Source: Pedobacter sp. SL55
Lineage (GTDB): Bacteria; Bacteroidota; Bacteroidia; Sphingobacteriales; Sphingobacteriaceae
Reading direction: 5' to 3'
DNA length: 64,000 bases
Assembly (NCBI RefSeq): GCF_026625705.1
Contig: NZ_CP113059.1
Span: 4,154,001 to 4,218,000 of the forward strand
Positions 33,919 to 42,880 of this stretch are shown piece by piece (within the stretch, counting starts at the first letter, position 1; each line of letters opens with the position of its first letter). Made by a program: the position numbers and the translations under genes. The notes below the pieces were generated by a model. That model was not told where the DNA came from, searched no databases, and worked only from the letters and a program-made list of their open reading frames with translations.

Positions 33919-34347
33919 ATGCAATTTGATAGCCAAGAGGTAGCGTACGCCGATATGTCGGTACGCATTTTTGACAGCACTTTAGCAAAGCTCCGTGGTC
34001 TTGGTTACGAAAAGGAAACCGAAACCGAAGCGCTTTACGCAGCTGGCAATCAGCCCATCGGAATACAAGACGGAAACGTCAAATATTCGGGCAATTTAAA
34101 AGTTTTAAACGGCGAGCTTCAGAAGTTGAATGCAGCGGCAAAAGCAGCGGGTTACGCTGATATTCAAGAAGTGCCGTACCAAGTTATCGTAATTACGGTA
34201 ACGTATCGTGAGGGCTTCGGTAGACCTTTACAAACCGATGTTTTGCGAGGCGTTAAGTTTAGCAAGTACGATAAAGGCATGAGCCAAAACGACAAATTTA
34301 AAGAGGTAGAAATACCATTCTTATACCTTTCATTAAGTGATAAATAA
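33919..34347 (+). CDS. Tail tube protein candidate
   Basis: 142 residues, beta-rich (GNVKYSGNLKVLNGELQKLN, VIVITVTYREGFGRPLQTDV). Preceded by a strong AGGAGG ribosome site, rare in this genome and fitting a highly made structural protein. Placed right after the sheath, the normal tube position. Family assignment is from position and beta pattern. Confidence 0.68.
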   Translation: MQFDSQEVAYADMSVRIFDSTLAKLRGLGYEKETETEALYAAGNQPIGIQDGNVKYSGNLKVLNGELQKLNAAAKAAGYADIQEVPYQVIVITVTYREGFGRPLQTDVLRGVKFSKYDKGMSQNDKFKEVEIPFLYLSLSDK

Positions 34348-34348
34348 C

Positions 34349-34648
34349 ATGAAAACACCACTATCGCCCCAACAAATTGAAGAGTTAAAAAAGAAGTACC
34401 CGCAAGGATTGTGGGAGCTTACAGTTGAAGACAAAGTGGCCTACGTGCGCAAGCCAACTCGTGAAGAGATGCGAAGCGTTATTGGCATGGCCACAACCGA
34501 CCCCTTAGGAATGTCGGAGCAAATATTAAACGATTGCTTCGTTGCTGGCGACGAAGAGATTAAAACCGACGACGACTATTTCTACGGTGCGGCTCAACAA
34601 CTCCAAAATCTAATTCAGATTAAGAGTGCCGAGCTAAAAAAGTTGTAG
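34349..34648 (+). CDS. Tail assembly chaperone, short (gpG-type) product
   Basis: 99 residues from MKTPLSPQQIEEL. Acidic helical protein encoded between tube and tape measure. The zero frame ends LKKL, stopping two codons after the slippery heptamer A AAA AAG. Most ribosomes should make this form, as in lambda G and P2 E. Confidence 0.85.
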   Translation: MKTPLSPQQIEELKKKYPQGLWELTVEDKVAYVRKPTREEMRSVIGMATTDPLGMSEQILNDCFVAGDEEIKTDDDYFYGAAQQLQNLIQIKSAELKKL

Positions 34649-34815
34649 ACGAAGCCAACGGACACCCAAACAAAAATTGGATTGGGTACATAGATACCCT
34701 GCTAATGTACCATTTGGGTGTTGACCCAGCAAAATACAGCGATCAGCGTTGGGCGGAAATGTACAAGCAGCTTGAGCATATCAGACAGGAAGAGGACAAA
34801 AGAAAATCAATCTAA
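34349..34815 (+). CDS. Tail assembly chaperone, -1 frameshift (gpGT-type) product
   Basis: The heptamer A AAA AAG (34636-34642) sits in the zero frame (CTA AAA AAG). Slipping -1 continues VVDEANGHPNKNWIGYIDTL through to RKSI, adding 57 residues to 98 for a total of 155. The extension is clearly coding (LLMYHLGVDPAKYSDQRWAE) and has no start of its own; its stop overlaps the tape-measure ATG (TAATG). This conserved recoding event sets the ratio of two chaperones in long-tailed phages. Confidence 0.88.
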
Positions 34816-36620
34816 TGAGCAATTTAGTAGAATTTGTAGTAAAAATTAAGGACTTAGGCAGCGCCACGCTAGGAAAACTTGCGAGCGCTGGCGAAAGCTC
34901 TTTTGCTCGAATTTCTAATAGCCTTAATAGAACAAACAACAACTTTCAAAGGCTTGGCGGTTCTATTGGCACCATAAATAGAAAATTAGATGATTTAAAG
35001 CGTACCCGTGAAATTTCAGTTGATAGCCGCCAAATTAGGCGTGTTAATCGTGAAATGGAACAATTAGAGCGTCGTCGTGATAGGTTGGAAAACTTGGGGC
35101 GTTCTGGCGGTGGTGGTGCCTTTGGTATGGGCGGTTTGGTTGCTGGTGCTTTGGCTATGGCTGGCGTTGCTGGCTTCGGTGGTGTGGTTAACATGGGTAT
35201 GGAAAAAACCATGACTAACACCTCTTACGAAGTCTTAGCGGGTAAGCAGCAAGGCCAAGCGCTGGCGGGCAATTTGACCAAGTATGCACAAGACACCATC
35301 TACGGCAATGAGGTTACGGATATAGGTAAAACGATGCTTGGTTTTGGTATCGAAGCCAAAAACGTTATGCCAGCCGTTCAAAGGCTTGGCGACCTCGCCA
35401 TTGGTAACGCCGAAAAGTTCAAAAGCTTAGGTTTGGTTTATTCCCAAGTTGCGGCTCAAGGTAAATTGATGGGGCAAGATAACCTCCAATTTATCAACGC
35501 TGGTTTTAATCCTTTACAGGAATTGCAGCGTACCACGGGGCGCACAATGGCGAAGCTCAAAGAAGATATGGAAAAGGGCAAAATTTCCTTTTCTATGGTT
35601 CAGCAAGCAATCATGTCGGCAACTAGTGAGGGCGGTCGTTTTTACAACATGACCAACACTTTAGCCGAAACCGCACCGGGCAAGCTCTTGGGTTTACAAG
35701 GTGCGTTTGAGGGCTTGATGGCTCGTGTGGGCGCTTCAACCTTAGAGGCAATGGTGCCGTTAATGGATTTCGGCCAATGGCTGATTGATAGCCCCGCATT
35801 GTTGAATGGTTTGGCAAGTGCAATAGCAGCTTTAACGGTTGGTATTGGTATTTGGCAGGTGGTGACGAAGTGGGCGGCAATCACGCAATGGGCTTTAAAT
35901 ATTGCCGTAATGTGGCCTGTGTTTTTAATCGCTGCTATTATCGGCTTAATTGTGGCGCTAGTTTCCAAATACGAGGGCTGGGGTGCTGCCATGAAAGCTT
36001 TGTGGGCTGTTATCAAATCCTTTTGTATGCTGGCGTGGATAGCCTTTAAAAATATGTTTCAAGAGATTGGTTTTAGAGCCGAATTATTTTGGCTAAAAAT
36101 CAAACAAACGTTTCAATGGGTTGGCGGTGCAATTGCCAATTTAATGAACGCTATGAGGCTTGCGCTATCGTTCAAATTTGCCGAGGCAAAGCAAGCTTTG
36201 TTTGCCGAGATTAAAACCAAAGCGACGGCGGAAATTGAAACGCTTGAAAAATCAAGGCAGCAACAACGCCAATCCAACCTAAAGGAGTTTGCCGATAACC
36301 TAAACTCTATCAGTAAAAACAGTAAGCTAATTAAGCTTACCAAAAAGAAAGATAGCGGAACGGCCTCGGCTGATGGTATCGGCGGTTTGGCTGGTGGTTT
36401 GGCTGGTGCTGCTAGTGGCGCTCCCAGCTCGATGGCTTCGTCTAACAATGGAATTAGCGGCGGCGGCGTCAAAAATCTAACTATAACCGTCAATAAGTTT
36501 TTCGACGAGTTAAATATCCATGCTGCTAGTGCCTCAAATGGCATTGACGATATGGAGCAAAAAATTAAAGAAGTGTTTTTAAGAGTGGTTAACTCGGGAG
36601 TTTCAGCAGCAACGGAATGA
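34815..36620 (+). CDS. Tape measure protein
   Basis: 601 residues. Coiled-coil N-terminus (residues 10-100), Gly-rich hydrophobic GAFGMGGLVAGALAMAGVAG, a tape-measure domain (TSYEVLAGKQQGQALAGNLT, GRTMAKLKEDMEKGKISFSM), then TM-like segments (330-420) and a Ser/Gly-rich C-terminus. It spans the tail lumen and sets tail length; 601 residues implies a rather short tail of roughly 90 nm by the usual 1.5 angstrom per residue rule. Confidence 0.88.
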   Translation: MSNLVEFVVKIKDLGSATLGKLASAGESSFARISNSLNRTNNNFQRLGGSIGTINRKLDDLKRTREISVDSRQIRRVNREMEQLERRRDRLENLGRSGGGGAFGMGGLVAGALAMAGVAGFGGVVNMGMEKTMTNTSYEVLAGKQQGQALAGNLTKYAQDTIYGNEVTDIGKTMLGFGIEAKNVMPAVQRLGDLAIGNAEKFKSLGLVYSQVAAQGKLMGQDNLQFINAGFNPLQELQRTTGRTMAKLKEDMEKGKISFSMVQQAIMSATSEGGRFYNMTNTLAETAPGKLLGLQGAFEGLMARVGASTLEAMVPLMDFGQWLIDSPALLNGLASAIAALTVGIGIWQVVTKWAAITQWALNIAVMWPVFLIAAIIGLIVALVSKYEGWGAAMKALWAVIKSFCMLAWIAFKNMFQEIGFRAELFWLKIKQTFQWVGGAIANLMNAMRLALSFKFAEAKQALFAEIKTKATAEIETLEKSRQQQRQSNLKEFADNLNSISKNSKLIKLTKKKDSGTASADGIGGLAGGLAGAASGAPSSMASSNNGISGGGVKNLTITVNKFFDELNIHAASASNGIDDMEQKIKEVFLRVVNSGVSAATE

Positions 36621-37276
36621 TAAAGCAGATAATAGAAGACCGAGGCTTAAAAGCAGTTGAACGTGTTACGAATGTAGCGGGTACACCTGTTGTTTACGAT
36701 ATAGCCAATATTATGAATACGCTTTACGGTTATAGACCGATTAGTATCGGCGCTATTCCCGAGGCGAGCGACACCAACGAATTTGTGGTGCCAGCTGGCC
36801 AAATAAAGAAAACCACAACCATAAAAGGGACGCCGATTTATGGACAGCAAGATATGCTGGGACGTGAGGTGTTTTGCCCGCTTACCCTTAGTGCTGGTGG
36901 TATAGATTACGAGTTTCCGTTTTGTGTGATTGGAGTGCGTAGCCGCAAGATAATTGTTGAAACGCCAATGGTAGAGCGTAACGGTGCCGTAATAGAAGAA
37001 ATTGCGTGTTCGGGTTATGATTTTTCGGTTAAGGGTTTTTTAATAGACCCAAACAACCAATTTCCCGACGAGCAATTGAACAAGCTAAAAGAGTTGTACG
37101 AAACTAACGAGCCAATTGTGATGAAAAGTGCGCTAACAGATTTGTTTTTAGAAAAGGACGACCGTGTTGTGATGCGCAATTTGGAGATACCCGAGAAAGC
37201 GAAAGTTATTGGCGTTCGTGATTACACATTTGAGCTGGTGCAAGATGGAGTGTTTGACCTTTATGCAGTAGACTAA
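36617..37276 (+). CDS. Baseplate-proximal tail protein (DUF6046-like)
   Basis: 219 residues. YGQQDMLGREVFCPLTLSAG and ETPMVERNGAVIEEIACSGY are recurring patterns of Bacteroidota phage tail proteins between tape measure and hub. Its position matches Mu gp43. Start overlaps the tape-measure stop by 4 bp. Confidence 0.62.
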   Translation: MIKQIIEDRGLKAVERVTNVAGTPVVYDIANIMNTLYGYRPISIGAIPEASDTNEFVVPAGQIKKTTTIKGTPIYGQQDMLGREVFCPLTLSAGGIDYEFPFCVIGVRSRKIIVETPMVERNGAVIEEIACSGYDFSVKGFLIDPNNQFPDEQLNKLKELYETNEPIVMKSALTDLFLEKDDRVVMRNLEIPEKAKVIGVRDYTFELVQDGVFDLYAVD

Positions 37277-38253
37277 TGGCTTTTAAGTTAAATAGTAAAA
37301 TACAGCTTGGGGACTACTCCTTAAAAGGTGGTGTAAATGAGATAGTAGTTAAACGAAGTGTTAACAGCTACATGGACACCGCCACGATCAAAATACCAGC
37401 TTTGGGGCGAGTGTTGCAAAACGACGCTTTGCCGCAAAGCTCGGTAGAAAGTGCGAAACAATTTAAAGAGGGTGATAGAGTGGTTATACACTTAGGCTAC
37501 AACGGAGAGCTGGTGCGGGAGTTTGACGGGTTTATTAGGCGGGTGTCGCCAGCTATTCCAGTAGTCTTGGAGTGTGAGGGTTTCGGATGGCAATTGCGCC
37601 GAAAACGTTTTTTGATAAGTTGGAAAAGTACAACTTTATTAGAAGTGTTGCAGCACCTCGTTAAAGATACCGACGTGAAGCTTTCGGGATTTATACCCAC
37701 GGTTAAGCTGACAAATTTTGCCTTGCGCAATGTAAACGGTTTAGAGGTGTTGGATTACTTCAAAAAGAAAATGCTTTTAACTGCCTATTTCAACTTTAAC
37801 GAGTTATACGTTGGCTTACAGCAAGGAGTGTTAAAAGAAACCGTTTCGCTCCGTTTGGGATGGAATGTTTTAAGGGACGACCAACTAAAATACAGGCTTG
37901 CGGATGATACTCGGGTTTTGGTTCGGTTGGTAACGGGCAAAGGCAAGAAAAATAAAAGGCTGCTTTATGAGGTAGGCGATAAAGACGGTGTATTACGGGA
38001 AATTACAATTCCGAATATTACCGACCAATCTTGGTTACAGCGTACCGCTGCCGACGCTTTAGCAAAGGCAAAATTTACGGGCTATGAGGGTTCAATTACT
38101 TGCTTTCTACAACCGTTTATTGAGCCTAGCTGCGTGGCAAAAATCATTGACAAGAAGTATAACCGAGGCGGTAGTTACATGGTAATGAGTACGGAGGTTA
38201 GTTACGGCATGAATGGCGCCCGTCGCAAAATTGAAATTGGGAGGTCTTTGTAA
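37276..38253 (+). CDS. Baseplate hub protein (gpD/Mu gp44-like)
   Basis: 325 residues. KFLNSK-like start MAFKLNSKIQLGDYSLKGGV, then DTATIKIPALGR, FKEGDRVVIHLGYNGELVRE and FDGFIRRVSP are typical of late-control gpD-type hub proteins; beta-barrel domains continue to the end. One-base overlap with both neighbours (TAATG). Confidence 0.78.
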   Translation: MAFKLNSKIQLGDYSLKGGVNEIVVKRSVNSYMDTATIKIPALGRVLQNDALPQSSVESAKQFKEGDRVVIHLGYNGELVREFDGFIRRVSPAIPVVLECEGFGWQLRRKRFLISWKSTTLLEVLQHLVKDTDVKLSGFIPTVKLTNFALRNVNGLEVLDYFKKKMLLTAYFNFNELYVGLQQGVLKETVSLRLGWNVLRDDQLKYRLADDTRVLVRLVTGKGKKNKRLLYEVGDKDGVLREITIPNITDQSWLQRTAADALAKAKFTGYEGSITCFLQPFIEPSCVAKIIDKKYNRGGSYMVMSTEVSYGMNGARRKIEIGRSL

Positions 38254-38729
38254 TGGCTGAATTTGAAGATAAAATACTTGAAGCTCTTGCAAGATATATC
38301 AAGATGGAAGTTGGCGACCAAGTGTTTGAGGGGGTAATTACTTCCGTTGACGATGTAGACTTTGTTGCCGATGTGAAGCTTGACAACGAGGGCGGCGATT
38401 TGTTCGACGTTCGCCTAAAGGCGGTCGCTGGTGCTGTGAAAAGCATTGAGGTAATGCCAAAAGTTGGCGCCGAGGTGGTGCTTGTTAAAATAGTTGAAGG
38501 GGAGTATTTAATTGTTGCTTGCTCGGAAATTGAAAAATACAAAGTTAGTGTGGGCGACGCTTCACTAACAATTACCAATCAAGGATTTGAAGTTAAACGG
38601 GGCAACGAAAGCCTCCAAAACATATTAAACGAAATTGTGGCGCAAATGCTAAAAATATACGCTCCTAAAGATGTGGAGGGTATTACTGCAATTACATCAC
38701 GCATTAACCAGCTATTTAATAGCAATTAA
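38253..38729 (+). CDS. Baseplate spike/assembly protein (gpV/Mu gp45-like)
   Basis: 158 residues. An OB-fold-like domain (GVITSVDDVDFVADVKLDNE, DVRLKAV, EVVLVKIVEGEYLIVACSEI) followed by a beta stretch and C-terminal helix. Fits the membrane-piercing spike position after the hub. Confidence 0.68.
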   Translation: MAEFEDKILEALARYIKMEVGDQVFEGVITSVDDVDFVADVKLDNEGGDLFDVRLKAVAGAVKSIEVMPKVGAEVVLVKIVEGEYLIVACSEIEKYKVSVGDASLTITNQGFEVKRGNESLQNILNEIVAQMLKIYAPKDVEGITAITSRINQLFNSN

Positions 38730-38741
38730 ACAGGTGTTAAA

Positions 38742-38963
38742 ATGGCGTTAAACAAACCGAAGCTTATTACAGATTTAACGACGCTTTACGATGCGACCTT
38801 AGATAACGGCGAGCTTTCGCCAGCGGAAGCGAAAACTAAGTTTATACAAGAGTTGGCGAATGCTATTGAAGCTTATGTAAAAAGTGCTACGGTAAAATAC
38901 AATAGCGGTTTAACAGCTCCTAACGGTGCGGTTACGGGAACATTTAACGGAGGGCTTGAGTAA
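38742..38963 (+). CDS. Small tail-region protein, unknown
   Basis: 73 residues. N-terminal helix (KPKLITDLTTLYDATLDNGE), then AIEAYVKSATVKYNSGLTAP. Shares a one-base overlap with the next gene. No family recognised. Confidence 0.58.
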   Translation: MALNKPKLITDLTTLYDATLDNGELSPAEAKTKFIQELANAIEAYVKSATVKYNSGLTAPNGAVTGTFNGGLE

Positions 38964-39247
38964 TGAACGATTTTTTGCTTGATGAAGATTACGACTTGCA
39001 AATTGCCAACGGCGATTTGGTTGTTGGCTTGAGCGATAACCAGCACCAAGCTTGCTTGCTCTTAGCTGAAAAGGGAAGCTTTAAACAGTTTCCAACGATG
39101 GGAGTTGGATTGACTAATTTTTTAAAAGACGATAGTCCAGCGGCTTTACTTCGTGAGGTTAGGCTCGAATTTTCGACCGATGGCATGAGAGTAAAAAGCT
39201 TGGGAATGGATAACGGTAAATTATTGATAGACGCTAGTTATGATTAA
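38963..39247 (+). CDS. Baseplate wedge protein (gp25/Mu gp46-like)
   Basis: 94 residues. LLDEDYDLQIANGDLVVGLS with CLLLAEKGSFKQFPTMGVGL and the C-terminal REVRLEFSTDGMRVKSLGMD fit the GPW/gp25 baseplate wedge family. Confidence 0.75.
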   Translation: MNDFLLDEDYDLQIANGDLVVGLSDNQHQACLLLAEKGSFKQFPTMGVGLTNFLKDDSPAALLREVRLEFSTDGMRVKSLGMDNGKLLIDASYD

Positions 39248-39734
39248 GGTTTTACCACATACTACAATGCTCGACGCAGCTTTGCTAGATGGAAGTTTAG
39301 AGGCGGTTTTTGGGGTTGCTTTTGCAAATGGTAAAAGTATAACGGACGAGCTTGTTGTTGGCGAAATGTTGCAAAGCTCGGGCTTGAAGTTTAAGCCGTC
39401 GGTAATGGCGCCTATTGCCAACCCCGACAAAGCTCAAGTTAGTGTTATGGCTGGCCAAACGCTTTTAGATTTAGCGGTGCAAGAATTAGGAAGCTTAGAG
39501 GCTGTATTTGCTTTGTCGCTTTTAAACCGTTTGCCGACAACGGCGGAGTTGACCACGTCGCAAATAATTGATTTTAGTATCAATCCATTAAATAAAAAGG
39601 TAGCACAAACCTTTAGAAATAACAGTTGGAAACCAGCAAGCGCTACAACGTCGGCACCAGCGGGACAACCGCCATTGCCAGTTTTAGAGGGTGTGGACTA
39701 TTGGGCAATTGAGGTAGATTTTAAAGTACAATAA
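39240..39734 (+). CDS. Tail protein with two LysM-like repeats
   Basis: 164 residues. Two related units are visible: TTMLDAALLDGSLEAVFGVA (residue 8) and QTLLDLAVQELGSLEAVFAL (residue 73), each followed by a 'T.EL...' segment. The pattern is LysM/tail-protein-X-like, which in phages binds or crosses peptidoglycan. Overlaps the wedge gene by 8 bp. Confidence 0.6.
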   Translation: MIKVLPHTTMLDAALLDGSLEAVFGVAFANGKSITDELVVGEMLQSSGLKFKPSVMAPIANPDKAQVSVMAGQTLLDLAVQELGSLEAVFALSLLNRLPTTAELTTSQIIDFSINPLNKKVAQTFRNNSWKPASATTSAPAGQPPLPVLEGVDYWAIEVDFKVQ

Positions 39735-39735
39735 C

Positions 39736-40563
39736 ATGGCAAGAACGATAGAGCAAGTTTATCAAAGTATTATTACTTACAAGAATAACCAAACCGAGTT
39801 AGCGGGCTTAAATTCAACTAGCCGTACCGCAATTTATAACCTGTTTGCTTACGTGGTAGCCGTTTGTATTGTCGCTTTGGAAAATCTTTTTGATTTGCAT
39901 AAAAGCGAGGTTAACGCAAATATCCTTTTGCAAAAACCGCATTCGCCAAGATGGTACCGAGAGCAAGCGCTTGCCTTTCAATACGGGCAAGATATAAACG
40001 AAGTAACGGGTGGTTACGATAATACAGGTTTAACGCCTAGCCAAATAGCAGCTCAAAAAATTATTGCGGTTTCGAGTGTAACCGAGATTGACGGACGCTT
40101 GAGAATTAAAGCGGCTAAAAATAACGCCGATGACTTGGTTGCCTTATCAGCTCCCGAGCTTGCAAGCTTTACCAATTACATTAAGAGGATTAAAGACGCT
40201 GGTGTTAAAGTTCAATGCGAAAGTAACGCAGCCGACCAATTGAAGCTTGTGTTAGATGTATTTTATAACCCCTTGGTTTTAAATGCTGCTGGCCAACGCA
40301 TCGACGGCACAAACAATCAGCCCGTAAAAGATGCGCTTAAAGAGTATTTAAAAAATTTACCATTTAACGGCGAATACGCAAACACCCGCCTAGTGGATAG
40401 GCTGCAAGTTGTTGACGGCGTAGAATTGCCCGTGGTAAAGCTTGCACAGGCTAAATACGGGCTTTACCCTTTTAGTGCCATTGATGAGAAATATATTCCC
40501 GATGCGGGCTATTTGAGAATTAACGACGAGGACTTAATTATTAATTACCGCCAAGATGTTTAA
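39736..40563 (+). CDS. Baseplate J-like protein (Mu gp47-like)
   Basis: 275 residues. IYNLFAYVVAVCIVALENLF, SPRWYREQALAFQYGQDINE and the C-terminal half with LKEYLKNLPFNGEYANTRLV match the baseplate-J-like position and length in Bacteroidota Mu-like phages. Overlaps the next gene by 8 bp. Confidence 0.65.
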   Translation: MARTIEQVYQSIITYKNNQTELAGLNSTSRTAIYNLFAYVVAVCIVALENLFDLHKSEVNANILLQKPHSPRWYREQALAFQYGQDINEVTGGYDNTGLTPSQIAAQKIIAVSSVTEIDGRLRIKAAKNNADDLVALSAPELASFTNYIKRIKDAGVKVQCESNAADQLKLVLDVFYNPLVLNAAGQRIDGTNNQPVKDALKEYLKNLPFNGEYANTRLVDRLQVVDGVELPVVKLAQAKYGLYPFSAIDEKYIPDAGYLRINDEDLIINYRQDV

Positions 40564-41020
40564 CGTAGACTTTAGCAAGCTTGTATTATGGTTGATGCCT
40601 GCGTTTTTGCGCAAGCCTAAGGCTTTGGCACTACTTCGTTCCTATTGCTGGCCAGTAACGGAAGCTTACGGCGTTTTCTTGGCTAACCGAGATAACAATA
40701 TTTTCAAGCTTAACCACAATAGCCAAGTGTATAGCATGGAAAAGATGTTAAACGATTTGTTTGATAGCGCTAGCCGTCGCATATACATAACCGACGGCTA
40801 CACTAAAGACCCCGTTTACATCTATTTAGAGATAGAGGACAAACCAAAAATATTAGGCGAAATGATACTTTACAACGAAGAGGACTACGCCGATACGGGG
40901 GTGGATTTCATCGTATGGATACCCGCAGAATTAAACAACAACCAAACCAAGATTGATATTAAGGGGCAAGTTGATTTTTACAAACTAGCAGCAAAACGCT
41001 ATAAAATTTACACGATATGA
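40556..41020 (+). CDS. Tail protein, Mu gp48-like position
   Basis: 154 residues. WLMPAFLRKPKALALLRSYC, NSQVYSMEKMLNDLFDSASR and YITDGYTKDPVYIYLEIED. Located between baseplate J and fibre genes, as Mu gp48/gpI-like tail-tip proteins are. Sequence family not certain. Confidence 0.58.
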   Translation: MFNVDFSKLVLWLMPAFLRKPKALALLRSYCWPVTEAYGVFLANRDNNIFKLNHNSQVYSMEKMLNDLFDSASRRIYITDGYTKDPVYIYLEIEDKPKILGEMILYNEEDYADTGVDFIVWIPAELNNNQTKIDIKGQVDFYKLAAKRYKIYTI

Positions 41021-41805
41021 ACCAATTAGATTTTACGTTTCCTAACGGCTTTAAATTTGATCAAGGCAAACTTGATTTTTTGCAAAACAGCATCCTTTCG
41101 GCTGCTGGTGGAGCAGCTGCTTATGCTGGTAATTTAGCAATTCTAAGCGGTTGCGAGGTGGCAGGTTCTAACGTGTCGGCGGGTGTGGTTGTTATTGCTG
41201 GCGAAATTATGCCGTTTGAAGCTGGAGCAATCGACGCTAAAGTAATTATCGTTGAGACGGTAATTAACATACCGTACGAAGACGGAACGCTACAGCCCGC
41301 CAAAAAGCTGCGCGTTGCCCGCTTTGGCGATGATGGTGTAACAAATTACCAATGGACGGATTTTAAACGAAATAAATCCGAGGGCGTTCTTGCTCGTTTG
41401 GATAGATTGGAAAAAGTGGCAGCACCTTTTACAATTGCTGGTAAAGGTGGAATGGTTCTTTGGAATAGGCCAGCCGCCGACATTCCCGACGGATGGGCGG
41501 AAGTTGTAGACTGGCGAGGCCGTCTGCCTATTGGTTTAGATACAGAACAGGCAGAATTTAATACAGTCGGTAAAACGGGCGGTGCAAAAGGTGTTAAAAT
41601 GACTTTGGCAAACTTAATAGCCCACGCTCACAACGTGGCTGTTGGTTTTGTAAATGGTCGTAGTGATAACGCCAACGATAGAGACGTTGCAGTACCAGGA
41701 GCAAATAACAAAAATACTACCTCGGCAGGTTCAGCCGACCCCGAGCCAATTAACGTGTTAAACCCTTATAGAGTGGTTGTTTTTATAGAATATGTAGGAG
41801 GTTAA
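41017..41805 (+). CDS. Tail fibre with collar-like C-terminal domain
   Basis: 262 residues. N-terminal assembly part (FTFPNGFKFDQGKLDFLQNS), then a tail-collar-type motif MVLWNRPAADIPDGWAEVVD with WRGRLPIGLD, and a conserved terminal NVLNPYRVVVFIEYVGG. The collar domain occurs in short fibres and receptor-binding proteins. Confidence 0.72.
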   Translation: MNQLDFTFPNGFKFDQGKLDFLQNSILSAAGGAAAYAGNLAILSGCEVAGSNVSAGVVVIAGEIMPFEAGAIDAKVIIVETVINIPYEDGTLQPAKKLRVARFGDDGVTNYQWTDFKRNKSEGVLARLDRLEKVAAPFTIAGKGGMVLWNRPAADIPDGWAEVVDWRGRLPIGLDTEQAEFNTVGKTGGAKGVKMTLANLIAHAHNVAVGFVNGRSDNANDRDVAVPGANNKNTTSAGSADPEPINVLNPYRVVVFIEYVGG

Positions 41806-41808
41806 GCC

Positions 41809-42879
41809 ATGCCGATAACAGCAAGAAATATTTTAAAGCAATATCTTGAGACGGGAAAAAAACCAACTCAAGCGCAATTCGCTAACCTAATCGACACGTT
41901 TTTTCACAAAAGCGAAGACACGGTTACAATTGCCAACGTTGCCAACTTGGCTACTGTTCTAGCAAGTAAAGCAAGTACAACCCAAGTTACTACAATATTA
42001 AGCGCTTTGGGTGCTTTGGAGGATTTACAAACCAGCGAAAAGAGTTCAATAGTTGCTGCAATTAATGAGCTTAAAAGTTTAATTGGTGCGGGTGGTGGTT
42101 TAAATCCCGATGTTTTTGAGAGCAACTTTACGGTGTCGCTTTCGGGTGGTAAATTCTTTTTCAAATGGGGAAACGGTCAAGTGGTACCAGCGGCGGGAAA
42201 ATCTGCCGTCGAATTAATGTTAATCGGCGCTCAAGAAGCTATTGCACCAACGGCTAATTTGTCGTTAAGCTCAAGCTCTATTACTTACAACAAAAAGACT
42301 GACGTTGATTTGAATGTAAATTATAGTTATGCCATTAACTCATTAGGTGCTACATTGGTCAACCTAAAATTGGAGCGCTCTCGTGATGGCCTAGCATGGA
42401 CAGAGTTAATCAACACGGCAACGCCGCCCGCTTCGCCATTTGTTGATGCCAATATAAACGGCGGCGCTGTTAACAATGCGCCAATTTACTACCGTTTAAC
42501 AATAGAAGATAGCGAGGGGTTAATTGTCAACAATACCAAGCAAGCAAACTTTGTTTACCGTTCGTTTTTGGGCTATGCTTCATCAGCTCCCGCCGATGTG
42601 GCGGCAATTGTCGCTCTTGGTAATAGCGCACTTTCGGGCAAAGCTCGCACGGTTTCAAACGTTACCGCTGGCGCTGGTCAATATACTTGGTTCGTGTACC
42701 GAGCAAGCGACGGCGATTTATCGGGCGTGGTAATGGATGGCTCGGCGCCGATACTTGGGGCTTTTACAAAGGTTGGCGACTTAACGGGTGCGGATGAATT
42801 TGGCGGCGCTGTAACCTATCGCATTTACCGAAGCAACGCCACTCAAGCATTTATCAATAACACTTTAGCATTTAGTTAA
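41809..42879 (+). CDS. Tail fibre protein
   Basis: 356 residues. N-terminal ARNILKQYLETGKKPTQAQF and NLIDTFFHKSED attach modules, a trimeric coiled-coil stretch (LEDLQTSEKSSIVAAINELK), then fibronectin-like beta domains (NLKLERSRDGLAWTELINTA). Preceded by AGGAGG. Likely part of the distal fibre. Confidence 0.65.
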   Translation: MPITARNILKQYLETGKKPTQAQFANLIDTFFHKSEDTVTIANVANLATVLASKASTTQVTTILSALGALEDLQTSEKSSIVAAINELKSLIGAGGGLNPDVFESNFTVSLSGGKFFFKWGNGQVVPAAGKSAVELMLIGAQEAIAPTANLSLSSSSITYNKKTDVDLNVNYSYAINSLGATLVNLKLERSRDGLAWTELINTATPPASPFVDANINGGAVNNAPIYYRLTIEDSEGLIVNNTKQANFVYRSFLGYASSAPADVAAIVALGNSALSGKARTVSNVTAGAGQYTWFVYRASDGDLSGVVMDGSAPILGAFTKVGDLTGADEFGGAVTYRIYRSNATQAFINNTLAFS

Positions 42880-42880
42880 T

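Noticed and set aside
39736..40563. Nucleotidyltransferase annotation for this tail-region gene
   Set aside because: No nucleotidyltransferase motif seen; order and length fit a baseplate J-like protein.
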